Part shown: piece by piece, positions 1 through 6,319 of the stretch | How the letters are laid out: every line of letters starts with the position of its first letter | Numbering within the stretch: the first letter of the stretch is position 1 | Source: an uncultured Peptococcaceae bacterium | Lineage (GTDB): Bacteria; Bacillota; Desulfotomaculia; Desulfotomaculales; Desulfocucumaceae | Length of the DNA stretch: 14,702 bases | Direction of reading: 5' to 3' | Assembly (NCBI GenBank): GCA_958417755.1 | Contig: CATZDY010000065.1 | Location: forward strand, 1-14,702 | Made by a program: the position numbers and the translations under genes | Notes under the pieces: model-generated | Databases searched by the model: none | Told to the model about the DNA's origin: nothing | Seen by the model: only the letters and a program-made list of their open reading frames with translations

Positions 1-1619
1 TTTCTGGCTTTGCTAAAATAGGCTGCTAAAGAAGCAGCTTCATGAATGCTGGTTTCATCAGGTGTTCCATTGGCAGCACTGATAATGACATGGGCTCCGG
101 GAATATCCTTTGTATGCAACCATATATCGTTATCCTGGGCCATTTTCATGGTAAGATAATCATTTTGGCGATTATTTTTACCCACCCAAATGGGAAAACC
201 TGTGGAAGAACAGAATGCAAGGGGGCGGGGAATATCCCGCACTTTTTTTTGCTTTTTCCCCGGTATGATGATGGGCTTAGCATAGCCCTGGCCTATCATT
301 TCCTGATGAATCTGCTTTATTTCCTCTACATTTTCCGCTAACATAAGGGCGCTTTCAATTCCTAAAAGGTATTGCAGCTCTTCGTTGGTCATTTGGGCTT
401 GTTTTTGCGCTGCTTCTAAGGTGTGCTTTGCTTTATTATAGCGTTTATATTGTTTTTGCGCGTTTTCGGCAGGCGTTAAATGGGGATCCAAAGAAATGGT
501 TACCAAGGGGGTATTGGGTTGGTGAAAATCCTCCAACATTGCCTTGGTATCACCTTTTTGTAAACGATAGATATTGGCAGTAATCAAATCGCCAGCAATT
601 CTATATTGCTCCCGTTCTTCGGCATTTCTGATGCTTTCTTGTTGGATGGCTAACTTTTTTTTCAAGCGTGAAATATCTTTGCGGAGATTTCCTCCCAAGG
701 TATGTTTTTCTTTCTCTAACCGCTCTTTTTGCTGTTTCTGATAAAAATAAGCATCTACTAAATCATTCATTAAACCAGTGATTGCCTTATGGCTTTCATA
801 CATGGTTAAGGAAAAGGCAGCAAATTCCAACGGCTTATTCTTTTTTGTAACAACCAAGGTGGGGCTAAATTGTTGGTTTTCTGTTAAACGCATTATTTCT
901 TGCAGGGCAAGCCAAAGAGAACGCAATTCATAGGTTCCGCAAACTTCCAGGGGGGTATCTGGGGTTAATTTCGCCCTATGGATGACTTCAGTGGCCATAA
1001 ATGGTGATAAACCTTCAAACTCTTTTTGGATGATTTGACATACCTTTTGAGCCAAATCGTTTTCCAACATAAGATTACAAAATTGTTCCTCATCCAGATG
1101 TAAGGGATTTTGTTTGTGTTGGGCTGGGGGGGCAATATAGGGGCGTCCTGGTAAAACCTCCCGATGGCGACTGAGAGCATGACTATAACGTTTGATGCCA
1201 TCAATGATTTCTTGCTGTTCATTGATTAACAAAAGGTTACTGTGTTTTCCCATAAATTCGCAAACCAAAGTTTTGATTGCATTTCTACCCAACTCATCCC
1301 TTGTATCTATTTGGATATGTAGAATCCTATCCAAGCCTGTTTGTTGTATGGATACAATGCGTCCTCCTTCTAAATGTTTTCGTAAAACCATGCAAAAGGC
1401 TGGGGGGTTGGAAGGGTTTTCCTTTGTTTTATTGGTCCAATGTATTCTTGCCATGGAGGCGTTTGCAGACAATAACAAGCGCGAACGTCCTTCTGGTTTA
1501 TGGAGTAGCAAATGGATTTCTTCTGGAGCGGGTTGATAGATTTTATCGATTTTGCTTCCCATGATTTTTTGGGTTAATTCATGTTGGATAGCCGCCAGAA
1601 CCAGTCCGTCAAAAGGCAT
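1..1619 (-). CDS. rqcH: RqcH / NFACT-family ribosome quality-control protein (FbpA-like), 3' end outside window
   Basis: 539 codons are readable without a stop, and the frame stays open at the left edge; family members are roughly 570-590 residues, so only the extreme C-terminus is missing. The N-terminal NFACT-N domain is clear: it begins MPFDGLVLAA and carries RKHLEGGRI at residues 80-88, followed by D97-R98. These have the same numbering as the Asp-Arg pair needed by Bacillus RqcH for Ala-tRNA recruitment. A Lys/Glu/Gln-rich stretch around residues 280-420 fits the coiled-coil arms. The NFACT-R domain follows, with WLHTKDIPGAH from residue 500 and an EAASLAAYFSKAR segment at the edge. Known family role: binding obstructed 50S subunits and adding C-terminal alanine tails to stalled nascent chains. 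It was formerly annotated as a fibronectin-binding protein. The ATG at 1619 is preceded by GAAAGGAATC. The gene appears intact as far as it is seen. Confidence 0.95.
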   Translation of the reverse strand, partial: MPFDGLVLAAIQHELTQKIMGSKIDKIYQPAPEEIHLLLHKPEGRSRLLLSANASMARIHWTNKTKENPSNPPAFCMVLRKHLEGGRIVSIQQTGLDRILHIQIDTRDELGRNAIKTLVCEFMGKHSNLLLINEQQEIIDGIKRYSHALSRHREVLPGRPYIAPPAQHKQNPLHLDEEQFCNLMLENDLAQKVCQIIQKEFEGLSPFMATEVIHRAKLTPDTPLEVCGTYELRSLWLALQEIMRLTENQQFSPTLVVTKKNKPLEFAAFSLTMYESHKAITGLMNDLVDAYFYQKQQKERLEKEKHTLGGNLRKDISRLKKKLAIQQESIRNAEEREQYRIAGDLITANIYRLQKGDTKAMLEDFHQPNTPLVTISLDPHLTPAENAQKQYKRYNKAKHTLEAAQKQAQMTNEELQYLLGIESALMLAENVEEIKQIHQEMIGQGYAKPIIIPGKKQKKVRDIPRPLAFCSSTGFPIWVGKNNRQNDYLTMKMAQDNDIWLHTKDIPGAHVIISAANGTPDETSIHEAASLAAYFSKAR

Positions 1620-1641
1620 GTATGTTGATTCCTTTCATCAA

Positions 1642-1682
1642 AATATATTGGTAATTATAACATTGTCAACAGAAGGGATCAA
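1642..1682 (-). promoter_or_regulatory. two overlapping promoter matches upstream of rqcH
   Basis: Two sigma-A-like matches overlap on the minus strand. The first is TTGATC (1682-1677), 17 bases, TATAAT (1659-1654). The second is TTGACA (1669-1664), 16 bases, TATATT (1647-1642). The -35 box of the second lies inside the spacer of the first. Either would give a short 5' leader before the rqcH ATG at 1619. Only the sequence match supports this; which one is used is unknown. Confidence 0.55.
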
Positions 1683-1789
1683 TTCGTCTCTCATAGTAGA
1701 GCGTATATATCTTGAGATGGTTTATTGTTTGTACAATGTAGTATTGTATAGATACCATTGTTTTGGAAACAGCCTGGGCTAAAATAGGT

Positions 1790-2245
1790 TTATTTTTTTT
1801 TTCGATGCAAAACTTCTAAGAATAAAGCAGCAATTCCTGCAGCAGTTAAAGGACCAACTGGAACCCCGTGAAAACAAACAATGCCAAAAATAGAGCCAAT
1901 GATGAGGCCGAAAATAATTTCTGGTTCTGTTTGCATTAAATGAATGCCTTCTCCATTCATATGCGTGGCCAAAGCACCCCCAATGATAGCAAGGATACCA
2001 GGCAAGGAGGTAAGACTATACACAAGATGTTCCTCTGTAATGGTTCCGCTGGCAATAGGAGCTAAAATGGATAATAGAAGAAAAAGGATTCCTATGTCTA
2101 AGCCTCGCCGATGCAAGACAGGAAAAAAGAAATGTAAATTGGATAATCGTAAAATCAATAATATACAAGAAGCAATGGCAATAAAATTGGAACGAGCTAA
2201 AATCCCGACAATCAATAGAATAACCAGTTGAGGCACACCAGGCAA
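1790..2245 (-). CDS. UPF0756 (DUF441, YtwI-like) membrane protein
   Basis: A small polytopic membrane protein of about 151 residues with four to five hydrophobic segments. The C-terminal signature GVPVGPLTAAGIAA is typical of the UPF0756/DUF441 family, as is the segment with IIGGALATHMNG. The protein ends in a basic HRKKK tail. Family function is unknown to me. I prefer the TTG at 2245: AAGGGGG lies 8 bases upstream, and the protein then begins, as usual in the family, just before the first hydrophobic helix. A GTG three codons earlier (2254) is in frame but directly abuts the purine-rich site. The gene stands alone between comA and rqcH on the same strand; rqcH seems to have its own promoter. 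No convincing promoter or terminator for this gene was seen. Confidence 0.85.
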   Translation of the reverse strand: MPGVPQLVILLIVGILARSNFIAIASCILLILRLSNLHFFFPVLHRRGLDIGILFLLLSILAPIASGTITEEHLVYSLTSLPGILAIIGGALATHMNGEGIHLMQTEPEIIFGLIIGSIFGIVCFHGVPVGPLTAAGIAALFLEVLHRKKK

Positions 2246-2373
2246 GAAAACCACCCCCTTGCATGATTCCAGAACTTAATTGATGCAATGGATAAGATAG
2301 AAGTACAGGATTTGTATGATTTTTATTACTGTATGTAGAGGAAAGGCAAGGTATGCCAAGGATGGTTTATCAT

Positions 2374-2418
2374 TTTGTTTTACACAAATGCCCCTGAAGG
2401 GGATTTGTGTAAAACAAA
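2374..2418. repeat. long bulged palindrome between comA and the UPF0756 gene
   Basis: Arms of 20 pairs (2374-2394 against 2399-2418) match perfectly apart from one unpaired G at 2390, with the four-base loop TGAA. The stem core is CCCC/GGGG and the outer part is TTTTACACAAAT/ATTTGTGTAAAA. It lies 36 bases past the comA stop. There is no separate U-run after the stem on either strand, so a canonical intrinsic terminator is not obvious, although a stem this stable may still stop transcription. The next bases, AAAGGGGACAGTTTGC (about 2422-2437), recall extragenic palindromes linked to IS200-like (Y1/RAYT) transposases. That resemblance is from memory and unverified. Confidence 0.6.
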
Positions 2419-2454
2419 GACAAAGGGGACAGTTTGCTTACTGATTTTAACATG

Positions 2455-3306
2455 CTAATTTGGTAAAGGTTGTTCAGAAACTTTGTTATGATGCTGGCTG
2501 CGATCCAAGGCTGTTTTAAAAGTATCTGCCCGAAGTCCTACCCGCAATGCTTCCAGGGCTAGCACATCTCCAGGGGCTATGTTTCCTAAATTTACATTGG
2601 GTCCAAAGCGGTTGATAAGTTCCAGCTGTTGGTCTTTTAAGGGGGCTTCCCATAGGATTTTTTGCGGATCTTCCAATTTGGTCATAAGCAAATTGAGTTC
2701 ATCCGTAATAAAATTTCCTTGTTTGTCATATAACCCTACATTAATACCTGATTCTCTGCCTTCTAAAATCACTTTATAGGCACCATTGCGTAAATCTGTT
2801 TGGATCATTTGGGCCATGAGCTCCACAGAAGGTTGCTGGGCATCCAATTTTTTCCCTACTTCTGTTAATACTTTAAAACCAAATTCATTGGCTAAGCCAA
2901 TGGCTCGTTCTCTCACCTCCGGTGCTAAATGAATGGTGCCATCTGAAACTTCAATATACGTGAAGCCCATTTCTTTGGCTAATTGCAAAAATTCCTTTAA
3001 TTTATTCTGAATGATTGCTACTTCTAAAAAAGTACCTCCTGGATAAATATCAGCGCCAAAGGATTTTACCAAATCAATTTTTTCTTCTAAGGTTTGGCTA
3101 CTGTATAATGCTGTGGTACCAAATCCTAGTTTTAATAAATCTACATATTCACCTGCTGCATGAAATAAATCTTTTGTTTCATTGATGCCCATACCTTTAT
3201 CCAGGATCATGGTTAAACCCTGTTTGCGTGGTTTAGGAGTTCGTTCACCCAGGGGAAAGGTAATGAGATCATGCCAGGCGTTTGTATGTTTGGAAATGTT
3301 GAGCAT
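2455..3306 (-). CDS. comA: phosphosulfolactate synthase (ComA / YitD family)
   Basis: 283 residues, the usual length for the family. Known reaction: addition of sulfite to phosphoenolpyruvate to give (2R)-phosphosulfolactate, the first step towards coenzyme M in methanogens and towards sulfolactate in some sporulating bacteria; soluble TIM-barrel enzyme. Visible conserved segments are TMILDKGMG (32-40), VDLLKLGFGTTALY (55-68), IYPGGTFLE (87-95), YIEVSDGTIHL (117-127), VLTEVGKK (146-153) and VILEGRESG (179-187), providing the expected lysine and acidic residues. The frame stays open upstream to 3387, but the ATG at 3306 is chosen because AAAGGAG lies 7 bases before it and the conserved domain starts directly after. 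No comB, comC or later coenzyme M genes are in the window, so the product's fate cannot be read here. The symbol refers to coenzyme M comA, not the competence regulator. Confidence 0.93.
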   Translation of the reverse strand: MLNISKHTNAWHDLITFPLGERTPKPRKQGLTMILDKGMGINETKDLFHAAGEYVDLLKLGFGTTALYSSQTLEEKIDLVKSFGADIYPGGTFLEVAIIQNKLKEFLQLAKEMGFTYIEVSDGTIHLAPEVRERAIGLANEFGFKVLTEVGKKLDAQQPSVELMAQMIQTDLRNGAYKVILEGRESGINVGLYDKQGNFITDELNLLMTKLEDPQKILWEAPLKDQQLELINRFGPNVNLGNIAPGDVLALEALRVGLRADTFKTALDRSQHHNKVSEQPLPN

Positions 3307-3579
3307 ATTGATTCTCCTTTCGAAACATATTGAAAATAAACAAGAGTTGTAAAAACAAAATGAAGGATTATGGATGATGGATTGCATGAAGAATAAAAAA
3401 GTGGAAGGGATAAAATAAAAATATATTTACTTGTATAAAAAGGATATATATGGTATGTAATTGAGGTGTTATATGATTTGTTGTTTCTTAAAGCTATTCA
3501 TTTCTCATGCCTTTGGTTACTGAGATGGAAGGTTTTATTCTGGGGTTAAAGAAAGGGCTTTTCCACCTTCATGTAGTGT
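3307..3579. other. AT-rich intergenic stretch upstream of comA
   Basis: Between comA and the terminator of the transporter gene there are about 270 AT-rich bases without a credible gene. TATA-rich tracts around 3421-3460 could include a comA promoter on the minus strand, but I could not identify a -35/-10 pair with acceptable spacing. Nothing else is recognised here. Confidence 0.4.
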
Positions 3580-3623
3580 TTTTTAAAAATAAAAAACGCG
3601 GATACCATTTGTTTGTATCTGCG
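3580..3623 (-). terminator. intrinsic terminator of the metal-response operon
   Basis: Read on the minus strand, a 9-bp stem (3623-3615 with 3605-3597; the pair GTATCTGCG/CGCGGATAC has one wobble or mismatch) is followed by a T-rich run from 3596 down to about 3580. It starts 40 bases after the transporter stop codon and is a standard intrinsic terminator for that operon. The plus strand also has a T-rich tail (3626-3637), so it may be bidirectional. Confidence 0.8.
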
Positions 3624-3662
3624 CCTTTTATTTTTGATTTTGTTTTGGAACCATATGGATGA

Positions 3663-4718
3663 TTATGAATGGGTATGGGTATGATGAATGTCCTGGGTAT
3701 GGCTATGGGTATGGGTACATGCTTCATGGTAATGCCAATGGCTGTGTTCATTGGTAACAGGTTTATCGTGGGTGTGGTGGTGGTGATTGTCATTGTGATT
3801 GTGTCTATGCTCATGCCCTATGGCCAGGTGCTTATGTAAATGGGTATGGGTATCAATGGATGCAAAATAAACACCTACAATCATAATCAACAAAGCAAGC
3901 ACAAAAGATAGGGTAGGGATTTCTTTAAAAATAAGAAAGGATAAGATAACCCCAATAAAAGGTGCAATGGCATAATAAGCACTTGTTTTGGCTGCTCCCA
4001 ACTCTCTTTGGGCATATACATAGAAAAAAATACTTAAGCCATAGGCAAAGAAACCCACCAACAAAGCAGCAACAAGATATGGCAATTGGGGGAACTGTTC
4101 TTGCAACAATAGAGCAATGCATAATGAACCTAGACCAGAGCCAAATCCTTTGATGACCACAATTTCTAAGGGATCTTTCACTGCTAGCATGCGGGTGCAA
4201 TTGTTTTCAAAGCCCCAACATATGCAGGCAAGCAAAACAAATAAGGAGCCAAAGGAGAAAACAAAACCGCTGAGATTATCAACAGAAAGAATCATGCTGG
4301 AAATGGTAATAAGAAGAATGGCTAACCAAAGTTTTTTGCTAATAGCTTCTTTAAAAATAACCAAGGCAATCACAGAGGTAGCTACAATTTCAAAATTATT
4401 TAGCAATGAAGCATTGGCAGCAGCGGTTTTTGTCAAACCAATCATCAGAAAAATCGGGGCTGCAATATCCAATACAATCATAGCAATGATAAAGGGCATT
4501 TCCTTTTTAGTTAGCGGGGCCTCTTTTTGTTCTGCAGAACATTTGCGACGGATATAGCCCATGATGAACATGCCTAACCCTGCCCCAAGATATAACAATG
4601 CTGCCATCATGGTGGGTGATATTTCTCCCAATAATAGTTTTGAAGTTGGGAGGCTAAGGGCGTAAAGGACAGCAGCCAAGATAGCCCATATGATGGCGGA
4701 ATGATATTTAGACTCCAC
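3663..4718 (-). CDS. EamA/DMT-family transporter with a C-terminal histidine-rich tail, candidate metal exporter
   Basis: 351 residues. Residues 1-289 are a typical drug/metabolite transporter: about ten hydrophobic helices in two EamA repeats, with the first-repeat end ASLLNNFEIVATSVIALVIF and the second-repeat end KTSAYYAIAPFIGVILSFL. Residues 290-351 are a hydrophilic tail with 24 histidines and one cysteine, made of HTH, HNHN, HHHH and HTHTHS runs; ordinary EamA proteins stop near residue 300. The start is the GTG at 4718, since TTGAGGTG lies 7 bases upstream; the frame also opens at a TTG at 4733 inside that site. The gene follows a CsoR/RcnR-family repressor by 18 bases and is surely co-transcribed with it. 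The tail and the regulator together suggest export, or possibly buffering, of a transition metal such as Ni, Co or Cu. Substrate and direction are inference; EamA members mostly carry organic solutes. Confidence 0.88.
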   Translation of the reverse strand: MESKYHSAIIWAILAAVLYALSLPTSKLLLGEISPTMMAALLYLGAGLGMFIMGYIRRKCSAEQKEAPLTKKEMPFIIAMIVLDIAAPIFLMIGLTKTAAANASLLNNFEIVATSVIALVIFKEAISKKLWLAILLITISSMILSVDNLSGFVFSFGSLFVLLACICWGFENNCTRMLAVKDPLEIVVIKGFGSGLGSLCIALLLQEQFPQLPYLVAALLVGFFAYGLSIFFYVYAQRELGAAKTSAYYAIAPFIGVILSFLIFKEIPTLSFVLALLIMIVGVYFASIDTHTHLHKHLAIGHEHRHNHNDNHHHHTHDKPVTNEHSHWHYHEACTHTHSHTQDIHHTHTHS

Positions 4719-4736
4719 TTGTTTACACCTCAATTT

Positions 4737-5006
4737 TTATTTCATAAATTTATCAATGGCATGGTTTAAATCATCAAGAAATTGTTGATCACCCGTTTTC
4801 ACAGCATCCACAATACAATGATTGAGATGGTCTTGGAGGACGATTTTTCCAATGTTATGAATCGCAGATTTTACAGCTGCAATTTGAATGAGGATGGCAC
4901 TACAGTCCTTTCCTTCTTCTACCATTGATTTGACTGCTTGTAAATGCCCAATGGCTCTAGACAATCGATTGATAACTGCTTTGGTGTTTTGATGCTGATG
5001 TTGCAT
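4737..5006 (-). CDS. CsoR/RcnR/InrS-family metal-sensing transcriptional repressor
   Basis: 89 residues, all-helical DUF156 fold. The first conserved helix reads INRLSRAIGHLQAVKSMVEE, then DCSAILIQIAAVKSAI and LQDHLNHCI. Ligand positions in E. coli RcnR numbering, which aligns without gaps to residue 64, are H3, C35, H60 and C64. CsoR copper sensors use Cys-His-Cys at the last three; RcnR has His at all but the second; the nickel sensor InrS has His-Cys-His-Cys, as here. A second N-terminal His (H5) and H63 are also present. AAGGAGG lies 13 bases before the ATG, a rather long spacing, with no better in-frame start. The gene heads the operon with the His-tailed transporter and has a large palindrome just upstream, consistent with autoregulation and metal-relieved repression. 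Family assignment is firm; nickel or cobalt is favoured over copper only by the residue pattern. Confidence 0.93.
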   Translation of the reverse strand: MQHQHQNTKAVINRLSRAIGHLQAVKSMVEEGKDCSAILIQIAAVKSAIHNIGKIVLQDHLNHCIVDAVKTGDQQFLDDLNHAIDKFMK

Positions 5007-5029
5007 TGATAACTTTATACCTCCTTACT

Positions 5030-5074
5030 GTTATACTATATATATCCCCCCCCAGGGGATATATATAGTATAAC
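5030..5074. promoter_or_regulatory. putative operator of the CsoR/InrS-like repressor
   Basis: A perfect 20-bp inverted repeat (5030-5049 and 5055-5074) with a 5-base spacer. The outer parts read GTTATACTATATATAT and its complement; the centre is eight C (5046-5053), A, then GGGG. A G/C tract flanked by A/T-rich inverted repeats is the known operator type for CsoR, RcnR and InrS. It lies 24-68 bases upstream of the repressor ATG. On the minus strand it also contains TATACT (5072-5067), a possible -10 box with only a weak TTCTTC -35 17 bases upstream, so binding would cover the promoter. Confidence 0.75.
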
Positions 5075-5302
5075 ATTTTTTTAAAGAAGGAAGAAATTTT
5101 TTATCCTATCATATTCCCTGAAGATAAAATTGGCTTAATGAAAAGATTTTATTTTATTGCCTCATAAAGGGGCTCCTAATGCCTGCCCAAATCGTATTTA
5201 AATTTTATAAAAAATATAAGAATTTCTTCAGGATTTTATCATTTCCCGTTGAAACATAGCGCCTCTTTCTATGATGTAATAGTGGAAAAAGGAGTTATGT
5301 TT

Positions 5303-6265
5303 ATGTCTCAAAAGAAAGCAAGGACGAAGATTTTTCATCTTATTTTTTTGACAGCCATTGTGCTGAGCATTTATATGGGGTTTACTCATTTATTGCCTTT
5401 TATTAGCACATATGTTTTCAAGGAGAATACAGAGGCATCTGGCCTATCTACAACTTATGATTTGAGCAATGCCCTTGTGTGGCAAAATGAATTATACAGT
5501 TCCTGTGCTATTTTAATTGATATGGAAAAGCATGAAGTGTTAGCGCAAAAAAACTGTGAAAGCAAGATGTATCCTGCATCTTTGACCAAAATGATGACCG
5601 CGATTCTAGCCATTGAATGTTTGCCAAATGAAAACCAAAAAATCCTGTTAGCAAAGGATATATTTGAACCTCTGTATTTGGCAGATGCCTCTATGGCTGG
5701 CTTTATGCCCCAGGAAGAGGTCAAAGCCATAGATTTGATATATGGGATATTGTTGCCTTCCGGAGCTGAAGCAGCAATGGGTTTAGCTGAGTATATCGCT
5801 GGATCAGAAGAAGGATTTGTGGCTCTTATGAATAAAAAAGCGAGGGATTTAGGGATGTACCAGACACATTTTACCAATGTGGTGGGATTTACAGATCCTA
5901 TGCATTATACAACAGCAAAGGATATGGCTTTGCTCCTTACCTATGCCTTAAAGAATAAAACTTTTCGTGAAGCTTTTACCTCACCTAGTCATACCACTGC
6001 ACCAACCAATATGCATGAAACAGGACTTACCTTTTATAGCACTATGTTTCAAAAATTACCCCAAAGCAATTTTAATGGGACTGAGATTCTGGGGGGGAAA
6101 ACCGGCTTTACAGAGGAAGCAGGGTTGTGTTTAGCCAGTTTGGCGCAAAGAGAAGGCAAGGAATATATTTTAATTACCACAGGAGCCCCTGGTAATGCGG
6201 AAACTGACCAATACAATTTATTGGATGCAGTGTATGTATACAGCAATATACCCTTTTCATCGTAA
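5303..6265 (+). CDS. D-alanyl-D-alanine carboxypeptidase (peptidase S11), membrane anchored
   Basis: 320 residues. An N-terminal hydrophobic segment (about 10-38) acts as uncleaved anchor or signal, followed by a penicillin-binding S11 domain outside the membrane. The SxxK motif is S93-L-T-K96 in YPASLTKMMTA; the third motif is K266-T-G in GGKTGFTEEAG. The second motif, normally Ser-Gly-Asn, reads S153-G-A in LLPSGAEAAM, so the usual Asn is Ala. TNVVGFTDPMHYTTAKDMA (191-209) matches the conserved region after it. Expected role: removal of terminal D-Ala from peptidoglycan pentapeptides. There is no obvious C-terminal amphipathic anchor. The frame opens at a TTG at 5249, but AAAGGAG 8 bases before the ATG at 5303 decides the start. 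It is a single gene, converging with the MFS gene. No strong promoter was seen in 5075-5302. Confidence 0.92.
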   Translation: MSQKKARTKIFHLIFLTAIVLSIYMGFTHLLPFISTYVFKENTEASGLSTTYDLSNALVWQNELYSSCAILIDMEKHEVLAQKNCESKMYPASLTKMMTAILAIECLPNENQKILLAKDIFEPLYLADASMAGFMPQEEVKAIDLIYGILLPSGAEAAMGLAEYIAGSEEGFVALMNKKARDLGMYQTHFTNVVGFTDPMHYTTAKDMALLLTYALKNKTFREAFTSPSHTTAPTNMHETGLTFYSTMFQKLPQSNFNGTEILGGKTGFTEEAGLCLASLAQREGKEYILITTGAPGNAETDQYNLLDAVYVYSNIPFSS

Positions 6266-6319
6266 TGTGGTTGATCTTGATTAGCTAAGAAATACACTGT
6301 TATGTTCTCTTGGTTCGAT

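Noticed and set aside
1..1619. Region first looked gene-poor or broken because only short frames begin and end inside it
   Set aside because: The minus strand is one continuous open frame from the ATG at 1619 to the window edge, encoding an apparently intact RqcH.
3663..3850. Tandem GGGTAT-like repeats as a minisatellite
   Set aside because: The pattern is explained by alternating CAT and ACC codons of the histidine-rich tail; unit length and phase are irregular.
4117..4557. 146-codon plus-strand frame opposite the EamA transporter
   Set aside because: Antisense shadow caused by the codon bias of membrane helices; no supporting signals.
5116..5232. CCTGAAG ... CTTCAGG long-range inverted repeat before the carboxypeptidase gene
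   Set aside because: Only 7 bases at about 100-base distance, expected by chance in AT-rich sequence.
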